A program made the position numbers and the translations under genes. This document shows positions 9,193 through 17,520 of a DNA stretch of 64,000 nt, in pieces. The stretch's first letter is position 1, and the number at the start of each line of letters is the position of its first letter. Below the pieces are notes generated by a model that was not told the origin of the DNA, searched no databases, and saw nothing but the letters and a program-made list of their open reading frames with translations. The DNA is from Hyunsoonleella flava (GTDB lineage: Bacteria > Bacteroidota > Bacteroidia > Flavobacteriales > Flavobacteriaceae). The DNA is taken from assembly GCF_004310325.1 (NCBI RefSeq), contig NZ_SIRT01000001.1, forward strand, positions 434,001 to 498,000. The letters run 5' to 3'.

Positions 9193-11730
9193 TTAACTAA
9201 TATAATTCCAAATATTCTTATACTTAGCCAATTGCACGTAAGTATTCAAAATCACTTGGTTTTCAGAAGCTTTTAAAGACGGGTCTGCGTGCAATACTTT
9301 TTTAGCAAAATACCGTGCTTGTTGCAAAATAGCTTTGTCTTTTACAATATCTGCAATACGTAAATTTAATACACCACTTTGTTGTGTGCCCATAATATCG
9401 CCAGGGCCACGGAGTTTTAAATCTACTTCGGCAATTTCAAAACCGTCATTGGTGCGTACCATGGTTTCTAAACGGGTTTTGCTATCGTTACTTAATTTGT
9501 GGCTCGTCATTAAAATACAGTAACTCTGTTCTGCACCGCGCCCCACACGTCCGCGTAATTGGTGTAATTGCGATAAGCCAAAACGCTCCGCACTTTCAAT
9601 AATCATTACGGAGGCGTTGGGTACGTTTACACCAACTTCAATAACGGTGGTAGCCACCATAATCTGCGTTTCACCCTTTATAAAACGTTGCATTTCATAA
9701 TCTTTGTCCGCTGGTTTCATTTTTCCATGCACGATGGATATCTGGTATTCTGGCTTTGGGAAATCACGCTCTATACTGGCATAACCGTCCATTAAATCTT
9801 TATAATCCATTGCTTCGCTTTCTTGGATTAGTGGATACACAATATAAACCTGTCTGCCTTTTGCAATTTCATCGCGCATAAACCTGAACACATTTAAGCG
9901 GTTAGCGTCATAACGATGTACGGTTTTAATCGATTTTCGTCCCGGAGGTAATTCGTCAATTACAGAAATATCTAAATCACCATAAACCGACATAGCCAAT
10001 GTCCTAGGAATAGGGGTTGCGGTCATAACAAGTATATGTGGTGGAACAGCCCCACCAACCTCCCCAGAGGGGAGGCTTTTCAACTCTTGCTCTATATAAC
10101 TTAAAACGTTATCAATATCTCCTAAAACTTGTTCGTTGGTGAATCTTATAACTTTAAAACCTATTTCATTTAAAATTTTTGTTCGCAGTTCATCGGCTTC
10201 TTTTTGCTCTATAGTAGTGTGATAGCCACCGTCTACCTCGATAGCTAGATTTTTGTCGAGGCAAACGAAATCAACAATAAACTCATCAATAATATGTTGT
10301 CTGCGAAACTTATGGTCTAATTTTTTACCTCGCAAAGACTCCCATAATGCGCGCTCCGCTTCCGTAGCATGCTTTTTATTCTCTTGTTGTAGTTCTTTCA
10401 ATAACTTGTAAGCAGAAGGACGCGCCGTCATATATTTTTTACGTACTGCTTTGGCTTCCTCCCTTCGGGAGGACTGAGGAGAGCCTCCTTTTTGCCAAAG
10501 CTTACTTCTTTGTTTTACTCCGAAGCGGTGTTGTTCATCAATTATGGCGAGCCCTAAATTGGCAAATTTCACCTTATCTTCAAGTAGGGCATGAGTACCC
10601 ACTAAAATCTGTAATTGTCCGTTTTCAAGGTTTGCATGAATCTCTTTTCGTATTGAAGTTTTAGTTGAGCCTGTTAATAGTTTAATGCTTATATTCAATA
10701 ATCTACACCATTCTTCAAGTCCGACAAAATGTTGTATTGCCAATATTTCTGTTGGTGCCATTAAACAGGCTTGATAACCATTATCTAGCGCGATGAGCAT
10801 GCTCATAAACGCCACAATGGTTTTACCAGAACCTACATCGCCTTGTAACAAACGGTTCATTTGAGCATTGCTTCCTAAGTCCGCTCTTATTTCCTTAAGT
10901 ACGCGTTTTTGGGCATTAGTTAAATTGAATGGTAAATGGTTTTTAAAAAATGCATTAAAATAGTCGCCCACTTTTTCAAACTGAAAGCCTTTGATTTTTG
11001 ATTTATGAATTAAATTTTTCAAAATAAGTTGCAGCTGAATATAAAACAGCTCTTCAAACTTTAAACGAAACTGCGCTTTAGCAAGTAGTTCTTGTGATTT
11101 TGGAAAATGTATGTTTAATAAGGCCTCTGCTTTAGGTATCAGTTTTAACTCTGAGCGTATCGGTTCTGATAACGTTTCGATAAATCGCCCTTTAGTTTCT
11201 AAAAATAGTTGTTGCACTATTTTGCTTACCACACGATTGCTAATGCCTTTATTGCTCAACTTTTCTGTGGAAGGATAAATAGGTTGAATGCCCGAACTTA
11301 AGCTCTTTTTATGTTCGGCAATGGTTTCAATATCAGGGTGGGGCATGCTAAAAGTTCTGCCAAACCTATTTGCCTTACCAAAAATGACATACGGTGTATT
11401 GAGTTTTAAGCTTTCCCTTATCCATTTTTGTCCGCGAAACCAAACTAGTTCCATTATACCCGTATCATCTTGAAATGTGGCTACTAAGCGTTTGCCTCGT
11501 TTTTGGGCTACTTCTTTAAATCCTGTGATTTTTCCAATAACCTGAATTTCGGCACTATTGTCCTGAAGTTGATTGATCTTATAAAATCGTGTTTTATCAA
11601 TGTACCGATTAGGGAATAGATTTAGAACGTCCTGATACGTATGGATATTCAGTTCCTTACGTAATAAATCGGCACGATTGGGACCAACGCCTTTTAAATA
11701 ATCTAGGGGTGTTTGCAGGTTAACAGACAT
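9193..11730 (-). CDS. recG: ATP-dependent DNA helicase RecG with in-frame DUF559 insertion
   Basis: RecG remodels stalled replication forks and Holliday junctions. The wedge/OB domain occupies about 1-200, Walker A GDVGSGKT is at 297-304, DEQH motif II at 398-401, motif III TATP at 570-573, and the RecA-like domain 2 and C-terminus follow. The protein is 845 residues; removing residues 415-562 leaves about 697, the usual RecG size. That inserted block contains a DUF559 (Vsr/PD-(D/E)XK-like) endonuclease and falls in the variable loop between motifs II and III, without a stop or frameshift. All helicase motifs remain, so the helicase may still work. It stands alone, flanked on both sides by dispersed-repeat copies. 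Confidence 0.95.
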   Translation of the reverse strand: MSVNLQTPLDYLKGVGPNRADLLRKELNIHTYQDVLNLFPNRYIDKTRFYKINQLQDNSAEIQVIGKITGFKEVAQKRGKRLVATFQDDTGIMELVWFRGQKWIRESLKLNTPYVIFGKANRFGRTFSMPHPDIETIAEHKKSLSSGIQPIYPSTEKLSNKGISNRVVSKIVQQLFLETKGRFIETLSEPIRSELKLIPKAEALLNIHFPKSQELLAKAQFRLKFEELFYIQLQLILKNLIHKSKIKGFQFEKVGDYFNAFFKNHLPFNLTNAQKRVLKEIRADLGSNAQMNRLLQGDVGSGKTIVAFMSMLIALDNGYQACLMAPTEILAIQHFVGLEEWCRLLNISIKLLTGSTKTSIRKEIHANLENGQLQILVGTHALLEDKVKFANLGLAIIDEQHRFGVKQRSKLWQKGGSPQSSRREEAKAVRKKYMTARPSAYKLLKELQQENKKHATEAERALWESLRGKKLDHKFRRQHIIDEFIVDFVCLDKNLAIEVDGGYHTTIEQKEADELRTKILNEIGFKVIRFTNEQVLGDIDNVLSYIEQELKSLPSGEVGGAVPPHILVMTATPIPRTLAMSVYGDLDISVIDELPPGRKSIKTVHRYDANRLNVFRFMRDEIAKGRQVYIVYPLIQESEAMDYKDLMDGYASIERDFPKPEYQISIVHGKMKPADKDYEMQRFIKGETQIMVATTVIEVGVNVPNASVMIIESAERFGLSQLHQLRGRVGRGAEQSYCILMTSHKLSNDSKTRLETMVRTNDGFEIAEVDLKLRGPGDIMGTQQSGVLNLRIADIVKDKAILQQARYFAKKVLHADPSLKASENQVILNTYVQLAKYKNIWNYIS
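10045..10488 (-). mobile_element. DUF559 endonuclease element inserted in-frame in recG
   Basis: This segment encodes RecG residues 415-562. Residues about 436-548 form a DUF559 domain: TEAE at 457-460, Asp487 in IVDF, and Glu498/Asp500 in the IEVDG strand, the pattern of PD-(D/E)XK-type nucleases. An internal ATG (10431) fits the normal start of free-standing DUF559 proteins. Each edge carries a GC-rich hairpin: 10059-10075 (7-bp stem, AGA loop) and 10457-10473 (7-bp stem, TTC loop), plus a third at 10477-10489. No His-Asn C-end or nucleophile is found at the junctions, so it is not an intein. Mobility is inferred from the modular boundaries. Confidence 0.75.
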
Positions 11731-11791
11731 AGAGCGAATTTAAGCAAATGTGCTGTAAGTTGGAAGTTTAAAATTGGCTTTGGCGGATAAG

Positions 11792-11895
11792 CCCGCGTTA
11801 GGGATTGCAGAGGAAAGCCCACAGCGACCCCGCAGGTGGGAGCGAGGACTTGGAACGTAAAGCCCGACCGAAGCCTAAGCGGAGGGAACGCCCAA
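11792..11895 (-). repeat. Dispersed GC-rich repeat, copy 2 (reverse orientation)
   Basis: Read on the minus strand it begins TTGGGCGTTCCCTCC, has CGGTCGGGCTTTA, and ends CAATCCCTAACGCGGGC. It matches copy 1 at both ends and in the GTCGGGCTTT core, with a diverged middle. The terminal arms pair as GCGTT/AACGC. It fills most of the 221-base gap between recG and the PHP-ACT gene. Confidence 0.75.
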
Positions 11896-11933
11896 AAAAT
11901 TAAACTTTATTATCTGTTTTTCTTTAGAATGGT

Positions 11934-11941
11934 TAAATTTG
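11934..11941 (+). promoter_or_regulatory. Candidate -7 promoter box for the PHP-ACT gene
   Basis: TAAATTTG matches TAnnTTTG. Transcription would begin near 11948, only about four bases before the first ATG (11952), which makes the second in-frame ATG at 11973 a serious alternative start. Confidence 0.45.
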
Positions 11942-11951
11942 GCCTTCTTTA

Positions 11952-13661
11952 ATGCGCAAACGGAATTATTTGATGAGAAAGCTTAACGATTTTATTTGGG
12001 AAACACATGGAATACACGCTGGTACGGAGCAAGACCACGTAAAACATGGGATTGACAAATTGGAGGATATTATTGATAAGGCTATTGAAGCTGGCAACCC
12101 AAGTATTACGTTTATTATTCACTCTCCTAGATTAACAAGCTTTAGGTATATCGCTGAGCGGGAAACGAATGTAAAGTTTATTCGAGGTAATCAATCGTAT
12201 TTAAATTACCCAAAGCGCATCGCAAATTTACGCGCAAAGTACGAGGGGCAAATTAATATAAAATATGGTGTAGAGCTAGAATGGATGGGTCCGGATTTAG
12301 GATTACAATGGAGCCGTTCTAAAATCTTTCAAGCGGAGGATGCGGATTATGTGATTGGATCGGTACATTTTGCACCAGAAGGATTGCCTTACGATGGCTC
12401 TAAAGAGGAAGCCGAACAATTGTTAAAGCTAAGGGGGAGTTTAGAGGCGTATTGGGGCGGTTATTTTGATGAAATGGTTCAGATGATTGAGAGTTTTGGT
12501 GATATGATACAGATTATCGGTCATATTGATTTGCCAAAACTAAATGTGGATATGCCAGAAGCTTTAGTGAATTTTGAAACAAGCGCGCATCCTTTAGCTA
12601 ATAAATTCAGAACGCTTTTAGAATTAATAGCCGATAGAAATTTGTCGCTTGATGTGAATATGGCAGGTGAATTTAAAGGTGTTGGTGTGTACCCAACCCA
12701 GAGTATATTGCGGTATGCCAATGAATTACAAATCCCTGTTTGCGTAGGTACAGATACGCATCATGTGAAATATTACGGATTAAATTATAAGGAGAGTTTA
12801 GAGTACATTCAAAAGGCTGGCTATGAAAGTTATGTAAGCTATTCCAAATTAATTCCTGAAAACAGAACTATTTATGACGACCATGATTTAAAGGTAAAGT
12901 ACACGGTACTGAATAAGGGTATTGAATTGCTCAACCAAAGATTGGATGACGCCCAACGCCGTATTATTCCAGATTTTTCTTTTGGAGGTTCGTTTTCAGA
13001 ATTTGTAGATTTATACAGAAGTGCCACCAGCATGGGGGATTACAATGCCATTAGAATTAGAAAATGGGGTAAATCTATAACTGTTACCAATGAAATTCCG
13101 AAAAACACAAAACGCATTGTTAATGGTCTGTTTTCTGAACATCTGGATGAACCGGGAGTTATTTCATCTTTGTTTAACACGTTGGCATCTGAGGGTATTA
13201 ATGTGCAAACAGCACGTTTAAAATCCAATAACGATGGTACAGCTGTTGCCTTTTTATCTGTTGATGATGCTAATGGGAGTGTAGCTACGGCTATAGATTT
13301 TATTGAGGGAACTGATGGCGGCCTATTTAAAAGCTTAACGTATAAGGAAAACGAAGTTCTTCCAAATTACTATAGCGAGGGCGTGTATTTACTTGAAATG
13401 GATGGTGTAAAGTTAAATTTAGCACTGAGTGAAAAAGTGATTTTAACAAAGCACGAAAATGCGCCCGGTGTGTTATTGATTTTGCTATCGGCTTTGGCTT
13501 CCAAAAATATAAATATCAAAGATTTACGTTTAGGGCATTTAAACGCTGTTGGGTATTCAGCAATTGCCGTAAATGGCGATAGTAATGTTATTAGAAACTT
13601 ACTGAACAAGTTGGGAGATCAGTATTACGAAGCTAATTTGATTGAGTTTCATAGTTTTTAA
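11952..13661 (+). CDS. PHP-domain phosphoesterase fused to two ACT domains
   Basis: The N-terminal half (about 15-330) is a PHP-type metal-dependent phosphoesterase, closest in feel to histidinol phosphatases. Probable metal ligands are His19/His22 (spaced HxxH rather than HxH), His57, Glu108 or Glu110, His139, His191/Asp193 and Asp268/His270. Two ACT small-molecule-binding domains follow at about 396-455 and 497-556, both with the D/N-x-PGV turn. ACT domains usually sense amino acids, so this looks like an amino-acid-regulated phosphatase, but substrate and ligand are not evident. The gene stands alone and ends at a hairpin terminator. The start may be 11973 (residue 8). Confidence 0.75.
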   Translation: MRKRNYLMRKLNDFIWETHGIHAGTEQDHVKHGIDKLEDIIDKAIEAGNPSITFIIHSPRLTSFRYIAERETNVKFIRGNQSYLNYPKRIANLRAKYEGQINIKYGVELEWMGPDLGLQWSRSKIFQAEDADYVIGSVHFAPEGLPYDGSKEEAEQLLKLRGSLEAYWGGYFDEMVQMIESFGDMIQIIGHIDLPKLNVDMPEALVNFETSAHPLANKFRTLLELIADRNLSLDVNMAGEFKGVGVYPTQSILRYANELQIPVCVGTDTHHVKYYGLNYKESLEYIQKAGYESYVSYSKLIPENRTIYDDHDLKVKYTVLNKGIELLNQRLDDAQRRIIPDFSFGGSFSEFVDLYRSATSMGDYNAIRIRKWGKSITVTNEIPKNTKRIVNGLFSEHLDEPGVISSLFNTLASEGINVQTARLKSNNDGTAVAFLSVDDANGSVATAIDFIEGTDGGLFKSLTYKENEVLPNYYSEGVYLLEMDGVKLNLALSEKVILTKHENAPGVLLILLSALASKNINIKDLRLGHLNAVGYSAIAVNGDSNVIRNLLNKLGDQYYEANLIEFHSF

Positions 13662-13686
13662 ATGAGTACTCCTAATACTCATTTTT
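13659..13686 (+). terminator. Intrinsic terminator of the PHP-ACT gene
   Basis: An 8-bp perfect stem (AATGAGTA with TACTCATT), a 7-base loop and a T-run overlap the stop codon. Confidence 0.8.
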
Positions 13687-13790
13687 AGTGTAAATAAATA
13701 TTAAATAGGACATTAGGTCGGTTTTTGTGAGTTTTTATCATCAAATTCACTATTTTTCTACTACAAATAAACCTGACCAAATTCGTTTAA

Positions 13791-15863
13791 GTGAAACAAC
13801 GTTTTGTTTCTTTTATTTTACACCCTTATGTTATCGCATTTTATATTACGCTTGCGATACTTTTATGTCTTCCAGACTCTTTTTCGAAATACGAGGTAAG
13901 TGTCGAAACTCAGGTCCATTCAAAGCTTGAGGATAGTAAATTATATCATCATGATTTTGATGGTGATGGGATAAGCGAACGTATAGAGGCCCAAACTAAT
14001 ACTCTAGGAAATGCTAGCTTCTTATATTACCATTCCAATGGTGATTATGGCGATCAAATTAATTTTAGTTCCAAATGGCCTCATAAAAATATGGACCTGT
14101 GGTTTAGCGATATAGATAATAATGGCAAAAAGGAACTGTTTTTGGTTACGCAACGTATGGACTCAGCATTTTTGCATATTATAGATCCTTTTTCTAAAAA
14201 TGGAATAGTCCTTCGAGATATATTTGTGGATTCTATAAGTGAATTTAATGATACTTACAATTTTGATGTAACGCCCTCTCAACAACGTCATGGAACAAAT
14301 CTTAACAATAATGAAGTTATATTTAATATTCACACCGGTTTTGCGGGAAACCCGAGACATATCTATAAGTACGATTTTAATAAAAAGCAGGTTTTAAAAT
14401 CCCCACATTTGGTTAATTCTGGGTGTTTTGAACAGGCGATTGATATTGATAATGATGGTAGAAATGAAATTTTATTTCGAAATCATGCTAGTGCCAATAA
14501 TATAGATAGTATCTATACTCATAGATTGGATAAAAGCACTTGGTTACAAGTTTTAGATGATGATCTTAGGTTTCTATTTGAACCCATTGAATTTAATGCC
14601 ATTGGAGGTATATATATATACGCTTATAAAAAAAATGGAGAAACTAAGCTGATGTCATATTTCAGATCTAATCAGAAAAAAAAGCTAAAACCCAAATTAA
14701 TGTCCATAAATATCAATGGACATATTGAAAAAGAAATGGAGTTGCCCTTTATGGAAAAGGGAGAGTTTAGAAAAGTTGACAATAATAGATTCGCCCTTTT
14801 TAGAAAAACAGAGAACTCCGTGATTTTTTTTGATTCAGAATTACATGAAATAAGGAATTTTAAAATCCCATTATCTAATGTTGTTTATCAATTTGATATT
14901 TTGAATGATGAAGCACCAGAATGGGTGATTTTACCACAAGCTACTTCAAAATTCTTTATCTATGATAGCAATTTTGAGAACCCTATCTCATTTTCAACTT
15001 CAAGTAATGCTGCTCAGGATGAAAGTATAAATGTTGGGTTAAAATTGTTAAGTAATAATCGAAAACAAATCTTTATCCAAAAAGGTATTTATGTGGATTA
15101 TGTAACCTTTACAAAAAATCCTTTATACTATTTCCAATACGGCATCTATTTGGTAATTTATGTTGGAGTCTTGGGCTTGGTACTATTAGTACTTAAAGGG
15201 CAACGTATTAGAGATAATAAAAGACGTGCTATAGAAAAACAAATATCTGAGTTACAAATTAAAACTATAAAAAATCAGGTAGATCCACATTTTGTATTTA
15301 ATGCCATAAATACTATTAGCGAAATGACCCTGATGGATAACAAATTAGAGGCTGATAAGTTTATTGGTCAGTTTTCGCATTTTATGCGTGATACTTTACA
15401 GCATTCAGATAAAATAACCACTACTCTAAAAGCGGAATTGGAGTATACTGAGAACTTCATTAAATTACAACAGATTCGATTTAATAACAAGTTTCAATAC
15501 AGTATTGATGTTGATAATAATGTAAACTTAGATGCAAAAATCCCAAAACACGTTTTATTTACTTATGTGGAAAATGCTATTAAGCATGGTCTGGCATTAA
15601 AGGATAATGGTTTACTAAGTATTTCGGCTTTATATGGCTCAGGTATTTTACAATTGTATATTGAAGATAACGGAATAGGTATTCGCACATCTCAAATCTC
15701 AAAAAAACATTCTACAGGAAACGGTTTGCGGATTATGGAGGATATTTTTAAGCTCTATTCTAAATTGAATAAAAAGCAAATTACCCACCGCTTAATTGAG
15801 TTAAAAGATGACAAAGGAAATAAACAAGGTGTAAAAGTAGAAATAAAAATATCCAATAAATAA
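13791..15863 (+). CDS. LytS-type sensor histidine kinase with periplasmic FG-GAP-like propeller
   Basis: This 690-residue protein starts at GTG; no ATG precedes the first membrane segment (about 10-28). The periplasmic region (about 30-445) carries Asp-rich calcium-binding-like loops of the FG-GAP/VCBS kind (DFDGDG, DIDNNG, DIDNDG), suggesting an integrin-like beta-propeller sensor. A second membrane segment lies at about 450-470. The cytoplasmic part is a His_kinase (LytS/YehU) domain with the phospho-acceptor His500 in NQVDPHFVFN and a HATPase with ENAIKHG and DNGIGI boxes. It is followed after 7 bases by its likely response regulator. The ligand is unknown. Confidence 0.88.
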   Translation: MKQRFVSFILHPYVIAFYITLAILLCLPDSFSKYEVSVETQVHSKLEDSKLYHHDFDGDGISERIEAQTNTLGNASFLYYHSNGDYGDQINFSSKWPHKNMDLWFSDIDNNGKKELFLVTQRMDSAFLHIIDPFSKNGIVLRDIFVDSISEFNDTYNFDVTPSQQRHGTNLNNNEVIFNIHTGFAGNPRHIYKYDFNKKQVLKSPHLVNSGCFEQAIDIDNDGRNEILFRNHASANNIDSIYTHRLDKSTWLQVLDDDLRFLFEPIEFNAIGGIYIYAYKKNGETKLMSYFRSNQKKKLKPKLMSININGHIEKEMELPFMEKGEFRKVDNNRFALFRKTENSVIFFDSELHEIRNFKIPLSNVVYQFDILNDEAPEWVILPQATSKFFIYDSNFENPISFSTSSNAAQDESINVGLKLLSNNRKQIFIQKGIYVDYVTFTKNPLYYFQYGIYLVIYVGVLGLVLLVLKGQRIRDNKRRAIEKQISELQIKTIKNQVDPHFVFNAINTISEMTLMDNKLEADKFIGQFSHFMRDTLQHSDKITTTLKAELEYTENFIKLQQIRFNNKFQYSIDVDNNVNLDAKIPKHVLFTYVENAIKHGLALKDNGLLSISALYGSGILQLYIEDNGIGIRTSQISKKHSTGNGLRIMEDIFKLYSKLNKKQITHRLIELKDDKGNKQGVKVEIKISNK

Positions 15864-15870
15864 TTTCATT

Positions 15871-16434
15871 ATGGTAGATAAAATAAAAGTAATAGTAATT
15901 GATGATGAACAACGCGCATTAAACCGAATGAAATTGTTATTACAAAACTTTATTGAAGTTGAAGTTTTGGCTTTTATTGAACAAGCAGACACTGCTTTTG
16001 ATTATATCTTGCGGCATGAACCAAATATGGTGTTTATGGATATTGAAATGCCCGGGCGGTCAGGTTTAGAATTGGCAGATGATATTAATAAGAATAACTT
16101 GGATACTAAAATAGTCTACATTTCTGCGCACGACCACTATGCCATAAAAGCAATTAAAACTTATGCGTTTGATTATTTATTAAAACCTGTTAATATTGAC
16201 GAGCTTAAAGCAACTTTAGAACGTTATAAAACCAAATTACTCTCTAATTTAAGTAAACGCGAGTTTGAAATTATTCGTTTAATAGGCAAAGGTTTAAACA
16301 GTAAGGCAATTGGAGAACGTCTTTTTATTAGCCGCCATACAGTAGATACTTATAGGCGTGCCATTTTAGAAAAAACGAGTTGTAAAAACTCTGCGGAGTT
16401 GATTAGTTATGCTACGCGGAATAATTTGATTTAA
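15871..16434 (+). CDS. Response regulator, REC domain plus LuxR-type HTH
   Basis: This 187-residue protein has a receiver domain (1-120) with acidic Asp11/Asp12, phospho-acceptor Asp57 and the KPVN segment, then a LuxR/NarL-type helix-turn-helix (about 127-187, with ISRHTVDTYRR as recognition helix). LytS-type kinases usually pair with LytTR regulators; here the output domain is of NarL type, although the receiver resembles the LytR kind. It is 7 bases after the kinase gene, so the two form a two-component operon. Targets could include the lipoprotein genes just downstream, but nothing in the sequence proves it. Confidence 0.9.
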   Translation: MVDKIKVIVIDDEQRALNRMKLLLQNFIEVEVLAFIEQADTAFDYILRHEPNMVFMDIEMPGRSGLELADDINKNNLDTKIVYISAHDHYAIKAIKTYAFDYLLKPVNIDELKATLERYKTKLLSNLSKREFEIIRLIGKGLNSKAIGERLFISRHTVDTYRRAILEKTSCKNSAELISYATRNNLI

Positions 16435-16478
16435 CTGTTATTGTGAAGTAACAAGAATTGTGCAATCTCTTATTTGCT

Positions 16479-16555
16479 ATTCTGAACTTGTTTCAGAATC
16501 TATTTATCTATTCAAAAAAATGCTTTTCTAACCCTGAGAAGTGCTTTTTCACTTC
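16479..16555. repeat. Two short hairpins in the 284-base gap after the two-component system
   Basis: ATTCTGAA-CTTGT-TTCAGAAT (16479-16499) is a perfect 8-bp hairpin of a kind I recall as scattered between genes in flavobacteria. A second perfect 6-bp stem lies at 16538-16555 (GAAGTG with CACTTC). Neither has a good following T-run. The rest of the gap shows only a possible promoter. Confidence 0.5.
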
Positions 16556-16676
16556 ACCCCAAAAAGGTTGCATTTTATCTTTCCTTTTAGCTTGATTTTT
16601 TAGCGGTTGGTCTTAACTCTCAAAAATGACTGTTTAATTGGTTATTCATGAGCATATTATGGTTTACCACTTGAAT

Positions 16677-16684
16677 TATTTTTG
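16677..16684 (+). promoter_or_regulatory. Candidate -7 promoter box for the lipoprotein genes
   Basis: TATTTTTG matches TAnnTTTG and lies 34 bases before the ATG at 16719. A -33 TTTG at the right distance is not seen. Confidence 0.4.
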
Positions 16685-16718
16685 GTATTAATAACAACAA
16701 ACTCAAATATTTAAAAAA

Positions 16719-17207
16719 ATGAAAAGAACGCTAAATATTATAGTGAATCTAGTTTTAATTTTATGCTCAATTATGGCATTTAACTCATGTGAAGAGTTAG
16801 AGGAAGCTTTGGATGAAATAAATAATGAAATTGGAGCTGAGAATACATGTTATACTTCATGGACGGGAAAGTGGAATGGAATAAGTGATATTACTAGTCA
16901 TTTAAATGGGGAAAATTGTTCAATTTCCGTTAATGTTAGTATAACTTATGATTCAGAAAGTAATAAAGTAGTTGTTAGAACAAGTGATTATGCACATTTT
17001 GTATGCGATGGGGAAGAAAGTGTCTATGGGGAGGGGAATTGCGGAAATAACCGCATAATAGCTTCATTTAACGGTTCTAATAAGCATGAGATTGTACTAA
17101 ATAGAACAGGTAATGAAATCAATGGTACTTCTAAATATTGGATTAAAGATGGGAGTGGCAATTTAACTTTACATACAAGTCAAAGATTTAACCTTACTAA
17201 AGACTAA
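16719..17207 (+). CDS. Hypothetical lipoprotein, lipocalin-like C-terminal part
   Basis: This 162-residue protein has a lipoprotein signal peptide ending in the lipobox FNSC (Cys24), followed by an acidic stretch (EELEEALDE) that fits the Bacteroidota signal for surface-exposed lipoproteins. The rest (about 43-162) is beta-rich, opens with a W-x-G-x-W pattern, and contains four more cysteines that could form disulfides. A lipocalin-like fold is a guess. It is likely co-transcribed with the 57-residue lipoprotein 4 bases downstream. Confidence 0.7.
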   Translation: MKRTLNIIVNLVLILCSIMAFNSCEELEEALDEINNEIGAENTCYTSWTGKWNGISDITSHLNGENCSISVNVSITYDSESNKVVVRTSDYAHFVCDGEESVYGEGNCGNNRIIASFNGSNKHEIVLNRTGNEINGTSKYWIKDGSGNLTLHTSQRFNLTKD

Positions 17208-17211
17208 AGCT

Positions 17212-17385
17212 ATGAGGTCAGCTATTTCAATAATTATGATTTCTATCTTTATATTAAGTTGTTCTAAGCAAGATGAAGAATGCATAGAGTGTCAATTTGG
17301 AGTAGATTATATTTTAACATGCCCAGAAGATTTCGAATCTACCGAAGCTTTTGAATCCTATATCAGTACTTTTAATTGTAGATAG
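17212..17385 (+). CDS. Small Cys-rich lipoprotein (57 residues)
   Basis: An ATG at 17212 gives 57 residues: a short signal peptide with lipobox LSC (Cys17), then a mature part with SKQDEE after the acylated cysteine and four further cysteines (two as CIEC, then in LTCPED and near the end). The lipobox followed by acidic residues makes chance unlikely. It is 4 bases after the preceding lipoprotein gene and in the same orientation. Function is unknown; it might be a partner or an immunity-like small lipoprotein. Confidence 0.6.
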   Translation: MRSAISIIMISIFILSCSKQDEECIECQFGVDYILTCPEDFESTEAFESYISTFNCR

Positions 17386-17437
17386 ACATAATGTAAAATA
17401 AGCTATATGCGCTATTAATCAATTCGTGGGAAAAGAC

Positions 17438-17476
17438 AAGGAGGTAAAGATCGCTGAGAAGCAGGATTACTTCCTT
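17438..17476. repeat. Imperfect 10-bp inverted repeat before the M1 peptidase gene
   Basis: AAGGAGGTAA and TTACTTCCTT pair with one G-U across a 19-base loop. No T-run follows, so it is more likely a leader hairpin or chance than a terminator. Confidence 0.3.
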
Positions 17477-17520
17477 TCTTTATTAAGCAAAGTTGGTCTA
17501 AAGTTTGCTATATTCACTTT

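Noticed and set aside
9034-9276. An 80-residue plus-strand frame before recG
   Set aside because: It begins inside dispersed-repeat copy 1 and runs over the 3' end of recG; no motif or start signal.
10045-10488. RecG insertion as an intein
   Set aside because: No Cys/Ser/Thr nucleophile with block A at the first junction and no His-Asn plus Cys/Ser/Thr at the second; the domain is DUF559, not a Hint fold.
13727-13930. 67-residue frame overlapping the histidine kinase start
   Set aside because: It is out of frame with a clear kinase N-terminus (GTG at 13791) and has no domain pattern.
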